Counted from the stretch's first letter, positions 6,428 to 15,336 are shown. The stretch is DNA of 33,112 nucleotides from Clostridia bacterium (GCA_900769665.1 CAAGHL010000040.1:1-33112), one strand, 5' to 3'. A program made the numbers and translations. The notes: a model not told the origin generated them from the letters alone.

Positions 6428-9118
6428 TTACGCTTTGCGACCGCCGTTGGTCTTGCGGTATGATTGTTTGAAGTCGTGCGCCTCGTCCTCTTCCGTGTCG
6501 GACGGCAATGCCTTTTCCACAAAGGTACGTCCGTAGTAAGCGTCGAGGTACATTTGCTTGATTTCACTCATCAATGGGTAACGGGGGTTTGCGCCCGTGC
6601 ATTGGTCGTCGAATGCTTGCTCCGTCATGTCGTCCAAGCGAGCAAGGAAGTCAGCTTCGTCGGGTACGTAGTCGGCGATGGTCGGCTTGATACCGATGAC
6701 CTTCTTCAAGTCGTCTATTGCAGCAATAAGTCCGTCAAGTTTTTCGCGGTCGTTGTCGCCCTTGATACCGAGATACTCGGCAACTTCGGCGTAACGGCGC
6801 AATGTGTGCGGATGGTCGTATTGGGGGAACGTGCCCATCTTTGCAGGCACTTCCGCCGCATTGAAACGCAACACTTCGTCCAACATTAGCGCATTGGCAA
6901 CGCCGTGCGGAATGTGATGGAACGCGCCCAACTTGTGCGCCATGCTGTGGCACACGCCAAGGAAAGCGTTTGCAAACGCCATACCTGCCATTGTAGCCGC
7001 ATTTGCCATCTTTTCACGTGCTTCCACGTCGGTTTGTCCGTTTTCGTAGGCGCGAGGCAAGTACTCGAAGATTGTTTTTAACGCTTTAAGCGCAAGTCCG
7101 TCGGTGTAGTCGGTAGCCATCATGGACGCATACGCTTCCAAAGCATGGCTGACGGCGTCGATACCGCTTGCGGCGGTCAAACCTTTCGGTGCGCTCATGT
7201 GGAAGTCGGTGTCCACGATTGCCATGTTGGGCATCAATTCGTAGTCGGCAAGAGGATACTTTACGCCGCTTTGTTCGTCGGTAATTACGGCAAACGGAGT
7301 AACTTCCGAACCGGTACCCGCCGAAGTGGGTATTGCCACAAAGTAAGCTTTTTCGCCCATCTTGGGGAAGGTGTAGACACGCTTGCGGATGTCCATAAAG
7401 CGCATTGCCATGTCCATAAAGTCAACTTCGGGATGTTCGTACAGCACCCACATTATCTTTGCCGCGTCCATTGCCGAGCCGCCGCCGAGCGCGATTATTA
7501 CGTCGGGACGGAAGGCACGCATTTGTTCCGCACCTGCCTTGGCGCATGCAAGCGTAGGGTCGGGCGCAACGTCGAAGAAGCAGGTATGCGCAATGCCGAT
7601 TTCGTTTAGTTTATCTTCTATCGGCTTGGTGTAGCCGTTGTTGTACAAAAAGCTGTCTGTAACGATAAACGCCTTTGTCTTGTGCATGACGGTAGCAAGC
7701 TCGTCTAGCGCAACGGGTAGGCAACCCTTTTTGATGTACACCTTTTGCGGTGCGCGGAACCACAACATATTTTCTCTCCTTTCGGCTACGGTTTTGATAT
7801 TCAACAAATGCTTAACTCCGACGTTTTCGCTGACGGAGTTGCCACCCCAACTGCCGCAACCGAGTGTTAGCGACGGGGTAAGCTTGAAGTTGTAAATATC
7901 ACCGATACCGCCTTGCGAAGAAGGTGTGTTGACAAGCACGCGGCAAGTCTTCATGCGTTGGTAAAACTCCGTCAACTTGTCCGCTTCCGTTGCCGTATTC
8001 AGGTAAATACTCGATGTGTGTCCGAATCCGCCATCGGCGATAAGATGTTCCGCCTTGGCGAATGCGTCCTCGATGTCGGTAGCCTTGTACATTGCAAGTA
8101 CGGGGCTTAGTTTTTCGTGAGCAAACTCCTCGGAGATGTCGACGCTTGTCACTTCGCCGATAAGGATTTTTGTTCCGTCGGGTACGCTTACTCCGCTAAG
8201 CTCGGCAATACGTGCCGCGCTTTGACCGACGATTCGGGCATTGAGCGCACCGTTGACAATGATTGTTTTGCGTACTTTTTCCGTTTCCGCAGGGCTAAGG
8301 AAGTAGCAACCGCGTGCGGCAAATTCGGCGCGAACTTTGTCGTATATGTCGGCAAGCACGATGACCGATTGCTCGGAAGCGCAAATCATGCCGTTGTCGA
8401 AAGTCTTGCTGTGAATAATGCTGTTGACGGCAAGGGTAATGTCGGCACTGCTGTCGATGACGGCGGGCGTATTACCTGCGCCTACGCCGAGTGCCGGTTT
8501 GCCGCTACTGTACGCCGCCTTGACCATGCCAGGTCCGCCCGTAGCAAGAATTATGTCTGCTTCCTTCATAAGAAGGTTGGTCATTTCCAAACTCGGCACA
8601 TCTATCCAACCGATGATTTCATCGGGTGCGCCTGCGGCAACGGCGGCTTCGAGTACCGTTTTTGCTGCGGCGATTGTGGATTTCTTTGCGCGAGGGTGCG
8701 GACTGATGATGATACCGTTGCGAGTTTTCAGTGCAAGCAGCGTTTTGAATATTGCGGTAGAAGTCGGGTTGGTTGTAGGTATGACGGCGGCGACCAAACC
8801 GATGGGTTCGGCAACCTTGCGTATACCGTAGGCTTTGTCCTCTTCTATCACTCCGCAAGTTTTAGTGTCGCGATACTTGTTGTAGATGTACTCCGAAGCG
8901 TAATGGTTTTTGATTACTTTGTCTTCCACCACGCCCATGCCCGTTTCTTCTACTGCAAGTTTGGCAAGAGGTATGCGCGCCTTGTTGGCGGCAATGGCGG
9001 CGGCAAGAAAAATCTTGTCCACCTGCTCCTGCGTGTAGGTTGAATATTTCTGTTGCGCGGCACGCACACGAGCAATCTTTTCCTCGAGCGTAGCTACGCT
9101 GTCCACGATGTTGTTCAT
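6428..9118 (-). CDS. adhE: Bifunctional aldehyde/alcohol dehydrogenase
   Basis: 896 residues, the usual AdhE length. The N-terminal half is a CoA-acylating aldehyde dehydrogenase with the catalytic cysteine in NGMICASEQ (about residue 244). The C-terminal half, from about 455, is an iron-dependent alcohol dehydrogenase with GGGSAMDAAK and the metal-binding HxxxHxxPHG-type region (MAHKLGAFHHIPHG). It reduces acetyl-CoA through acetaldehyde to ethanol, using two NADH; the protein normally forms cytoplasmic filaments called spirosomes. The start at 9118 is preferred over 9145 because GGAGG sits 7 bases upstream. It has its own promoter just downstream of rex, the usual repressor of adhE, which fits NADH/NAD+ control. 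Confidence 0.96.
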   Translation of the reverse strand: MNNIVDSVATLEEKIARVRAAQQKYSTYTQEQVDKIFLAAAIAANKARIPLAKLAVEETGMGVVEDKVIKNHYASEYIYNKYRDTKTCGVIEEDKAYGIRKVAEPIGLVAAVIPTTNPTSTAIFKTLLALKTRNGIIISPHPRAKKSTIAAAKTVLEAAVAAGAPDEIIGWIDVPSLEMTNLLMKEADIILATGGPGMVKAAYSSGKPALGVGAGNTPAVIDSSADITLAVNSIIHSKTFDNGMICASEQSVIVLADIYDKVRAEFAARGCYFLSPAETEKVRKTIIVNGALNARIVGQSAARIAELSGVSVPDGTKILIGEVTSVDISEEFAHEKLSPVLAMYKATDIEDAFAKAEHLIADGGFGHTSSIYLNTATEADKLTEFYQRMKTCRVLVNTPSSQGGIGDIYNFKLTPSLTLGCGSWGGNSVSENVGVKHLLNIKTVAERRENMLWFRAPQKVYIKKGCLPVALDELATVMHKTKAFIVTDSFLYNNGYTKPIEDKLNEIGIAHTCFFDVAPDPTLACAKAGAEQMRAFRPDVIIALGGGSAMDAAKIMWVLYEHPEVDFMDMAMRFMDIRKRVYTFPKMGEKAYFVAIPTSAGTGSEVTPFAVITDEQSGVKYPLADYELMPNMAIVDTDFHMSAPKGLTAASGIDAVSHALEAYASMMATDYTDGLALKALKTIFEYLPRAYENGQTDVEAREKMANAATMAGMAFANAFLGVCHSMAHKLGAFHHIPHGVANALMLDEVLRFNAAEVPAKMGTFPQYDHPHTLRRYAEVAEYLGIKGDNDREKLDGLIAAIDDLKKVIGIKPTIADYVPDEADFLARLDDMTEQAFDDQCTGANPRYPLMSEIKQMYLDAYYGRTFVEKALPSDTEEDEAHDFKQSYRKTNGGRKA

Positions 9119-9163
9119 ACAAACCTCCGTGACAAGCAACCGCAAACCGCAATTACTTGTATT

Positions 9164-9192
9164 ATTATAAACTTAAATGTAATTATTAGCAA
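9164..9192 (-). promoter_or_regulatory. Promoter of adhE
   Basis: On the minus strand TTGCTA (9187-9192), 17 bases, then TATAAT (9164-9169), about 46 bases upstream of the adhE start. No canonical Rex site (TTGTTAA-N4-TTAACAA) is visible in this gap. Confidence 0.7.
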
Positions 9193-9193
9193 G

Positions 9194-9245
9194 TCGATTG
9201 AGTGCAAAGTCGAATTTTTTTTGCAATGTTTTGCCACTCGATCGA
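9194..9245 (-). terminator. Long inverted repeat between rex and adhE
   Basis: TCGATTGAGTGCAAA (9194-9208) pairs with TTTGCCACTCGATCGA (9230-9245) with one mismatch and one bulge. It lies just past the rex stop and touches the upstream edge of the adhE promoter. Likely the rex terminator, but a regulatory role at adhE is possible. Confidence 0.45.
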
Positions 9246-9277
9246 TGGGTGTTACCGTTTTTTTTGTTGCTCCGCAC

Positions 9278-9895
9278 CTACTTGGAACACTGCACCGCCA
9301 ATACGGCAAGGGAGGAAGCAAGGTTTTCGTTTTTCACCTTGACGTTGTCAGGCACGCGAAGTACCGTCGGGGCGAAGTTCCAAATTGCCTTTACGCCGCA
9401 ATCGACAAGTTCGTCGGCAACCTTTTGCGCTTGGCTTTCCGGCGTGGTGATTATGCCAATCGTCACGTCGTGTTCGCGGCAAAATTGCGGCATGACGTCG
9501 GGACTGAGCGCCTTGCGACCGTCGCGCAGTTGTTTGTCGGCAACGTCGAACGCACCGACGATTTCTATGCCGTATTCGGAGAAGCCGTCGCTGTACAACA
9601 ACGCTTTGCCTAGGTGACCTACGCCAACCAGTACGGCGTTTACCTTGGCGTGCACGTCGAGCGCTTGCTCCAAGTGGCAAATCAACTCCTTGCGTACATA
9701 CCCCACCTTGGGTTTGCCTGCGCCGCTGACTAGTTGCAAGTCCTTGCGCACCTGCACTTCTCCTAGGTTGAGCGCCTTGGCAATGATTGCGGAGGAAACG
9801 TAATCGTTGTTGTCGGGATACATGTATTTGACAAAATGTAGGTAAATCGGCAATCGTTTGAGTACCGTTGTAGGTATTTTTTCCGAGTTTTCCAC
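9278..9895 (-). CDS. rex: Redox-sensing transcriptional repressor Rex
   Basis: 205 residues. The N-terminal winged helix carries the Rex signature (SSAIIAKALNLGEVQVRKDLQLVSGAGKPKVGY), and a Rossmann NAD(H)-binding domain follows with VLVGVGHLGKALL. Rex senses the NADH/NAD+ ratio and represses fermentation genes when NADH is low. The start is taken as GTG at 9895 because AAAGGAGG lies seven to eight bases upstream; an in-frame ATG at 9973 would add 26 residues unlike Rex and has no ribosome site. It is followed by adhE, a classical Rex target, and its promoter carries a palindrome that could be an autoregulatory site. Confidence 0.94.
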   Translation of the reverse strand: MENSEKIPTTVLKRLPIYLHFVKYMYPDNNDYVSSAIIAKALNLGEVQVRKDLQLVSGAGKPKVGYVRKELICHLEQALDVHAKVNAVLVGVGHLGKALLYSDGFSEYGIEIVGAFDVADKQLRDGRKALSPDVMPQFCREHDVTIGIITTPESQAQKVADELVDCGVKAIWNFAPTVLRVPDNVKVKNENLASSLAVLAVQCSK

Positions 9896-9987
9896 CGTTG
9901 TAGCCTCCTTTGCGGCTTGCGTCGTTTGCGCGCAACTTGCAATCGTACGCATTGCAAAGCCGAGCAAATTCAAACCGCTACGCTTTT

Positions 9988-10007
9988 ATCGATACAATTA
10001 TATCGAT
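9988..10007. promoter_or_regulatory. Palindrome over the rex -10 box
   Basis: ATCGATA and TATCGAT flank a 6-base spacer, a perfect 20-base inverted repeat covering the -10 box of rex (9997-10002). The position suits repression of rex, perhaps by Rex itself, although the sequence is not the known TTGTTAA-type Rex box. Confidence 0.5.
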
Positions 10008-10025
10008 TGACGCACGTTTTGACAA
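9997..10025 (-). promoter_or_regulatory. Promoter of rex
   Basis: On the minus strand TTGTCA (10020-10025), 17 bases, TATAAT (9997-10002). It would give a leader of roughly 95 bases before the GTG start. Confidence 0.7.
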
Positions 10026-10045
10026 ATACTCATTTTGCAAGTAGC

Positions 10046-10063
10046 TATATCAAAATTGATATA
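10046..10063. promoter_or_regulatory. 18-bp palindrome TATATC-N6-GATATA between rex and lysR
   Basis: TATATCAAAATTGATATA has 8-base perfect arms around AA. It lies between the -35 boxes of rex (10020-10025) and of the lysR promoter (10080-10085), about 60 bases upstream of the predicted lysR transcription start, where LysR-type proteins often bind. A near-copy with the same 6-base outer arms occurs at 30846-30863, upstream of the succinate operon. Confidence 0.6.
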
Positions 10064-10079
10064 AACCGCGCCCATTTAC

Positions 10080-10108
10080 TTGATTTGCCGAGAAAAATTT
10101 GGTATAAT
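10080..10108 (+). promoter_or_regulatory. Promoter of the lysR unit
   Basis: TTGATT (10080-10085), 17 bases, TATAAT (10103-10108). A second TATAAT follows at 10114-10119 in a GGTATAAT repeat. The resulting transcript has a leader of nearly 200 bases before lysR. Confidence 0.72.
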
Positions 10109-10143
10109 CGGGGTATAATTGATAAAAGAACACTGTTTTACCC

Positions 10144-10314
10144 ATGACAAGCACCGTTTGTGCGTGCGAAAACAGAAGTACGTCAAAAGAAATTTTGCCT
10201 CAAATAACGGAAAACCACGCATTTGTCGTTACCAATGAGGGCAAGATTGCAACACACAAACAACCAAACGGCAAAGTTTTTGCCGCCATGCACTCGACAA
10301 AGGAGCGACAATGA
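10144..10314 (+). CDS. Possible small leader ORF coupled to lysR (56 aa)
   Basis: ATG at 10144 opens 56 codons that end in TGA sharing ATGA with the lysR start at 10311. The predicted protein is hydrophilic, with no motif I recognise and no membrane segment. There is no clear ribosome site at its start, and the predicted transcript begins only about 20-30 bases upstream, so translation would be nearly leaderless. A 7-pair hairpin (CGGCAAA-GTT-TTTGCCG, 10269-10285) sits inside it, just before the lysR ribosome site. It may be a regulatory leader, a real small protein or chance; the ATGA overlap is the main argument in favour. Confidence 0.35.
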   Translation: MTSTVCACENRSTSKEILPQITENHAFVVTNEGKIATHKQPNGKVFAAMHSTKERQ

Positions 10315-11237
10315 ACATTCAACACTTGAAATACGCAGTGGAAATTGCAAAATACGGTTCCATAAGCAAGGCGAGCGAAGCCTTGTACGTGGCGCAACCC
10401 AACCTAAGCCGCGCCATAAAGGAATTGGAACGCGACCTAGGCATAGTGATATTCGACCGCTCTGCGAAGGGCATCGTGCTGACCCCCGACGGCGAACTGC
10501 TTGTACAGCAAGCCAAAAGCGTACTGCGCCACATCGACGAAATAGAAGACATGTTCCACGAAAATAAGTCAGGCAAATCGGTGTTTAGCATATCCGTGCC
10601 GAGGGCGAGTTACGTTTCCTACGCATTTGCGCAGTTTAGTAAGAGTTTGTCCAAGGAAGAACAATGCGAGGTGTACTACAAGGAAACAAACGCACTGCGC
10701 GCCGTCAACAATATTGTGCATGCCGACTACAAGCTTGGCATTGTGCGTTACAACGCACGCTACGACAAGTATTTTAAGGAAATGTTTGAGCAAAAAGGGC
10801 TTGTGTACGAACTGTTGACTGAGTTTAGCTACGTGTTGCTGATGAGTGCCGACAGTCCGCTTGCCGAGTTGGACGTGCCGCACGTAAGCGACTTGACGGA
10901 CTACATCGAGGTTGCGCACGCCGACCCGTACGTGCCGTCGGTAAGCATGGCGGAACTGAAAAAGGACGAACTGCCCGAAACGATAAAACGCCGCATATTC
11001 GTGTACGAGCGTGCCAGCCAATTTGACGTGCTTGCCGCCAACCCCGACACCTTTATGTGGGTATCGCCCGTGCCGCAGGAAACCCTCGACCGCTACCGCC
11101 TTGTGCAACGCAAGTGCGCCGACAACACCAAGGTGTACAAAGACATGCTCGTCTATCCGCAAGACTACGTGCTCAGCGCCCTAGACCGCCAATTCATCAC
11201 CGAACTAATGATCTCCAAACGCAAGTTTTTGGGGTAA
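10311..11237 (+). CDS. LysR-family transcriptional regulator
   Basis: 308 residues. The N-terminal winged helix-turn-helix (1-60) has the LysR signature MNIQHLKYAVEIAKYGSISKASEAL...QPNLSRAIKELERDLG; residues 92-300 form the periplasmic-binding-like effector domain. LysR proteins usually autoregulate and activate a target operon when bound to a small metabolite. The start has AAGGAG five bases upstream. It is divergent from rex, and the intergenic region contains the TATATC-N6-GATATA palindrome that recurs upstream of the mdh-fumC-hdr-flx-frd operon. That makes this protein a plausible regulator of succinate formation; the effector is unknown. Confidence 0.9.
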   Translation: MNIQHLKYAVEIAKYGSISKASEALYVAQPNLSRAIKELERDLGIVIFDRSAKGIVLTPDGELLVQQAKSVLRHIDEIEDMFHENKSGKSVFSISVPRASYVSYAFAQFSKSLSKEEQCEVYYKETNALRAVNNIVHADYKLGIVRYNARYDKYFKEMFEQKGLVYELLTEFSYVLLMSADSPLAELDVPHVSDLTDYIEVAHADPYVPSVSMAELKKDELPETIKRRIFVYERASQFDVLAANPDTFMWVSPVPQETLDRYRLVQRKCADNTKVYKDMLVYPQDYVLSALDRQFITELMISKRKFLG

Positions 11238-11414
11238 CAACAACTGCCGATTACAATTTCATCTTGCATGCAGTAACGTTGAAGTCCACAACTTCGCGTA
11301 AATGCAACTGTACGCTTGCATTTTTGCGCCGCACTACCGTCAAAGATTGTCTTTGTCTATTATTTTTGCAGAATACAATTCAACCACGCAGTAAAAAATC
11401 AGATAAAATGTATC

Positions 11415-11460
11415 AAAAAAAGCAAACGTATCAACTTTTTGTTGACATGTTTGCTTTTTT
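11415..11460. terminator. Bidirectional terminator between lysR and addB
   Basis: AAAAAAGCAAAC and GTTTGCTTTTTT flank an inner TCAAC/GTTGA stem, so A and T runs occur on both sides and it can act for both convergent genes. The remaining bases 11238-11414 hold no gene that I can support. Confidence 0.85.
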
Positions 11461-11469
11461 ATTTTCAGG

Positions 11470-14400
11470 TTATTCGGCAAATTTATATTCCGTAGGCTCG
11501 TCGATAGATTGCTGTTCGTCGTCCAAGGCGTTGTCGATGGTGGAGGCATTTACCTTGCCTGTGACCTTGCGTTCGCCGTCCACTATCGCTTCGCCGAAGT
11601 CGCAAATACACTTGTAGTCACAGTAGGCGCACTGCCCCTCATACGGCGAAACGGCGGCGTAGCCTTGCTTCATAAGGTTGCCGGCAATGCGTATAAGCCG
11701 TGCGGCATACTCCGCTTGGTTGGCTATTTGCGCCGAGCTAATCACCTTGCCTTGCGGCGAATTGAACCCGCCGTCCTTTTTCAGTTTCAGTCCCAGCGTT
11801 TTGCTAGCCCCTTGCGTGCGCAAATCGTTGTCCAGTTCCGCCGCAACGTCCACGTCGTTAATCGTGCGCCCGTTGTACACGTACACCTTGCTTTCGTCGA
11901 TGTCGGTAAAGTTGTCGTGTATGTTGAAGTAGTAAAACCCGACGGGATTGAACCCCAATTCGTCGCGTACCGCCTTCATGTACACAAGCAGTTGCATTTT
12001 GTGCCCGACGTACAAATCCTTTTCGGTATACTTTGCCGCCTCCGCACCGCTCTTGTAGTCGATGACCACAAAGTCGTCGCCACACTTGTCCACGCGGTCG
12101 ATTTTTCCGACCAAATTGAACCTTCCGCCGTCAAAATCCACCCTGACGGCAGGCACTTCGGCGTTGTCGCTGTCGGCAAAGGTCAGCTCGCAAGCGTAGT
12201 TGACAAAGTCGGAGTTTTTCAACTGCCCCTTTACCACGACGCACAAATGCACGCTTTCGTTGCGCAACATTTCTATTGCGTCAAACATTTGCGGATCGCG
12301 GCGAATTGCGCGATAAAAGTCGTCGGCAAGCACCGTTTCGTACATTTCCAATGCCTTTTGCTTGGTTTGCTCGTCCGTTTCGTTGACATCCATCACCTTG
12401 ACGTAGTTTTCCAACACGGCGTGCAAAATGTTGCCTAGGTCGGCAGTTTTCAGCTCCGCCACAACGCGCGGTTTGACGTTCAAGCCGTACTGCACGAAAA
12501 ACCGATACGGACACTTGAAAAAGTCCGTCAATTGGCTTACGCTGGTTGCCGAGCCCTTGAGATACAGCTCCTCGCCACGTTGCACGCGCACGCCCAGACC
12601 GTCCTTTGCGTACACGTACTTGGTTGCCTTTGTGCCAAAGTAGTTGCACAACACCTCGAATGCAGGCATGTGTACCGCTTGATTGTCGGCAAGCCGCCTA
12701 TTGTTGAGTACGACCTTGGACAAGCCTTGCTTGACGGCGTACACCTCTTCGTCGGCGGTTTCCGTGACGGCAAGCGGCTGTCCGCCCACCGTAAACAATG
12801 CCGAAAGCTCCGCCACAATGGGGCTTGGCGTAAGGCTGTTTGCGCCGTCCGTCGCCGTGTAACTGACATACAACCTGGCTGTCGGTTCCTGCAACAATTG
12901 GAACAAACTAAACCGCTCTCGCTTGTTTTCCACAAACATTTGCGGCTCGACATTGACTCCGACGCTTTGCAAATCGGCAATGTTTTTGTCGGAAAGCAAC
13001 CGCCCGTCGCCCTTGACAATGGGCATTGCGCCGTAGTTTGCGCCTAGTAGCGCCAAAAACTTGATGTCGTGTTTGCGTGCCTTAGCCATGTTGGCAAACA
13101 CCACACAGTCGTTTGTGACGGGCAACACAGATACATTGACGGAAGCCACTGCGGTTGCCAAAGTTTTGCAAAACTCTTCCAGTTTCATCGGGCGGTCGGC
13201 AAGCACTTGTTCCGCCTGCACCAACACTTGCTCGAACTTGGCGGCGACCTGCGCCGTTACCTTGGCTTGTGCGCCGAGTTCCGCTCCGCTTACGGCGTCT
13301 TGCTCCTCTTCCGCACGCTTGTTTTGCTCCTCGGCGTAGGCTTCGTTGCGTGTGACAAGCTCGGCGTCGGCAATCAATTTCCGCACCGCCGCAACGTATT
13401 CCGCACCCGTCGATGTCGGCAAAAAAGCATTACGTATGTAAAAATCGTAGAATATTTTGCGGAATCTATCCGCCGCTTGGAAGTCGTTGTCGTCACGTCC
13501 CAAGTTGAATTTTTCAAAGTTGTAGGAGCAGTTGTACTTCAAGCAAAAGTTTTCAAACTTGTACACATCGTCCTTCCAAACGCCGTCGGCGTAACGCCAA
13601 AACAAGTTGTTTTTGACAAAGTTTAGCACGTTGCTCAGTTTGCAATTGTTGCGGCACAGGGCAAGAAAATCCGCCACGAAACGCGCGTATGGATGCTCCT
13701 GCAAGGCGTACTGCCTATCGCAAAAATAGGGAATGTCAAACTCCTCAAACACGGTGGACACTGCGTTTGTATACTTTGCCACGTCGCTTGTAACGACGTA
13801 AATGTCACGGAAACGCCCGCCCGAACGCACGTACTTTTGCACACGGCAAGCAAGGGCGTACACCTCCTGCACACGAGTCGTACCTTGGTACATCTCCACA
13901 AAGTTGCCGCACTCGACGGATTTGGGGTTGTCGTAGCGAAACATGTGCTTGCCTATTTGTTGCGTAACGGCGTTGGCGTGTTCGGCGTGACCTTCCACCA
14001 CCACGGGCGTGATACCGTTTGCCTTGCACATTGCCGTAATGCCGTTGTAAATATCGTTGAGGTACAAGTACTTGTCGGCATAGCCGTCACCAACACAGCA
14101 AGCCACGGTGACGCCCTTAGCGTAGCGGGCAAGTTGCTCCACAATTGCCAATTCCTGTGCGGAAAGGTTGTCGAAGTCGTACAAATAGAAAAATCCGTTG
14201 GCAACCGCAGGCGAATTAGCAATAGCCTTGCACAACAAATCCATTTTGTCGGCGCTGTCCACAAAGCGGTTTGCGGTGTAATCGAGATACCCCTCGTACA
14301 ACAAAGCAATGTCCGCCGCCTTGGCACGCACACCGCGCGGCAAATCGTCGCGACGTAGCATATTGGGCGTAATGCGGCAGTACTTCATGGTGCTGATGAT

Positions 14401-14748
14401 GTCGTACATGTCGGACACAAAACCCGACGTGTCCACGCCCTTGGTAAAGCAAGTCAGTTTGTCGACGTTGTCCGCAACAATGCCCGACAGCGCCATTACG
14501 CCTGCCGCCTTGCTAAGGTACTCCGTGTGCGGCAAAATGTCGGCGCAAAGCCTGCGAAAAGTACGCACTTGCGTATTGAAACTGCCCCCGACAGCCGACA
14601 GCAACGCACGCTCGGCTTCCATGCTGGCACGGTCGGGCACCAACACTGTGTGCATTACCGACAAATTTGTCTTGTCCACACGCTTAACCACGTCAGTGAC
14701 GTACTTTGCGGCATCTTTGAATGTATCCGTTTTGTAGATAGTAATCAT
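11470..14748 (-). CDS. addB: AddB-like nuclease/helicase-fold subunit without Walker A
   Basis: 1092 residues resembling AddB, the partner of AddA in double-strand-break end processing. The C-terminal nuclease has the PD-(D/E)XK core (GKIDRVD near 885 and VIDYKSG near 896). Iron-sulfur cysteines match the AddB pattern: one in FKCPYRFF near 745 and three in a CxxC-x5-C arrangement near 1040-1049. The N-terminus lacks the GxxGSGKT nucleotide-binding loop usual in AddB; the first 50 residues instead go straight to the VLVPDRASMEAERALL region. The start has AAGGAT upstream and no in-frame extension restores the loop. addA is not adjacent in the window. AddB is the best match; a stand-alone PD-(D/E)XK family nuclease is the alternative. 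Confidence 0.78.
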   Translation of the reverse strand: MITIYKTDTFKDAAKYVTDVVKRVDKTNLSVMHTVLVPDRASMEAERALLSAVGGSFNTQVRTFRRLCADILPHTEYLSKAAGVMALSGIVADNVDKLTCFTKGVDTSGFVSDMYDIISTMKYCRITPNMLRRDDLPRGVRAKAADIALLYEGYLDYTANRFVDSADKMDLLCKAIANSPAVANGFFYLYDFDNLSAQELAIVEQLARYAKGVTVACCVGDGYADKYLYLNDIYNGITAMCKANGITPVVVEGHAEHANAVTQQIGKHMFRYDNPKSVECGNFVEMYQGTTRVQEVYALACRVQKYVRSGGRFRDIYVVTSDVAKYTNAVSTVFEEFDIPYFCDRQYALQEHPYARFVADFLALCRNNCKLSNVLNFVKNNLFWRYADGVWKDDVYKFENFCLKYNCSYNFEKFNLGRDDNDFQAADRFRKIFYDFYIRNAFLPTSTGAEYVAAVRKLIADAELVTRNEAYAEEQNKRAEEEQDAVSGAELGAQAKVTAQVAAKFEQVLVQAEQVLADRPMKLEEFCKTLATAVASVNVSVLPVTNDCVVFANMAKARKHDIKFLALLGANYGAMPIVKGDGRLLSDKNIADLQSVGVNVEPQMFVENKRERFSLFQLLQEPTARLYVSYTATDGANSLTPSPIVAELSALFTVGGQPLAVTETADEEVYAVKQGLSKVVLNNRRLADNQAVHMPAFEVLCNYFGTKATKYVYAKDGLGVRVQRGEELYLKGSATSVSQLTDFFKCPYRFFVQYGLNVKPRVVAELKTADLGNILHAVLENYVKVMDVNETDEQTKQKALEMYETVLADDFYRAIRRDPQMFDAIEMLRNESVHLCVVVKGQLKNSDFVNYACELTFADSDNAEVPAVRVDFDGGRFNLVGKIDRVDKCGDDFVVIDYKSGAEAAKYTEKDLYVGHKMQLLVYMKAVRDELGFNPVGFYYFNIHDNFTDIDESKVYVYNGRTINDVDVAAELDNDLRTQGASKTLGLKLKKDGGFNSPQGKVISSAQIANQAEYAARLIRIAGNLMKQGYAAVSPYEGQCAYCDYKCICDFGEAIVDGERKVTGKVNASTIDNALDDEQQSIDEPTEYKFAE

Positions 14749-15090
14749 TGTTTATCCTTGTTTTGCGGCAAATACCGCCGTCATTTGTCCAGATATAGAT
14801 AGCTTGTCAATCTCACGCTCACGCAAACGGCGCATATTACTCGCTTTTATTACCTGTTGCGACCGCCAAACTTCCAACGCACATATGAGCATATTTACAT
14901 ATATACAATTGTAGCATTTTTTCACCCGACACGCAACCCTTTTGCCAAAACTACCAAATTTGCCACAATGCCACCACCGCAAATGCAAAAATGCCCGAAA
15001 CACTTAGTTTCGAGCACGATATATTTTAGCAATTATTTAATCAAAACACTACGTACAGACCATAAACACAATATTAGCAACTCTACAAGC
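14749..15090. other. AT-rich intergenic region upstream of addB
   Basis: 342 bases without a supportable gene. A 27-codon minus-strand ORF ends two bases before the addB ATG in TAA that is part of the addB ribosome site; it may be a leader but has no other support. A small hairpin (CGAAAC-N5-GTTTCG, 14996-15012) followed on minus by GGCATTTTTG may be a weak terminator for the XRE gene. Confidence 0.4.
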
Positions 15091-15303
15091 CTATTGTTCG
15101 GTGAAGTCGATACCGTCAATCAATTCTTCAAACGAGATGTTGAACACGCGCAAAATTTTGACGATATTGTAGAATGACGGTTCAATCTTGTCGCACTCCC
15201 ACTCGCTGACACGTTGTTGCGTGGTTTGCATAAGCAAAGCAAATTGCTTTTGACTGATATTGTTTACTTTTCGTAAAGATTTGATGTTTTCGCCTAATGT
15301 CAT
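15091..15303 (-). CDS. XRE-family helix-turn-helix repressor
   Basis: 70 residues forming a single Cro/C1-type HTH: MTLGENIKSLRKVNNISQKQFALLM, then the recognition helix TTQQRVSEWECDKIEPS. There is no effector domain, as in small DNA-binding repressors of mobile elements or toxin-antitoxin-like pairs. It is divergent from a small membrane-protein gene whose promoter contains a perfect inverted repeat, the likely binding site. The gene is more AT-rich than its neighbours. Confidence 0.88.
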   Translation of the reverse strand: MTLGENIKSLRKVNNISQKQFALLMQTTQQRVSEWECDKIEPSFYNIVKILRVFNISFEELIDGIDFTEQ

Positions 15304-15336
15304 ATCAATATATTACCCTAAACTTAGTGTTTTTCC

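Noticed and set aside
6415..6567. A 51-residue N-terminal extension of the APH-like kinase.
   Set aside because: It overlaps the adhE coding end, is very basic and low in complexity, and lacks a ribosome site; the start at 6414 has an excellent one.
9896..9973. Longer Rex start at the ATG at 9973.
   Set aside because: No ribosome site there, whereas AAAGGAGG precedes the GTG at 9895 and Rex proteins normally begin close to this point.
14752..15003. An 83-codon minus-strand ORF just upstream of addB.
   Set aside because: Composition is not protein-like over most of its length, no ribosome site was seen, and it crosses a likely terminator hairpin. Only its last 27 codons could be a leader, without further support.
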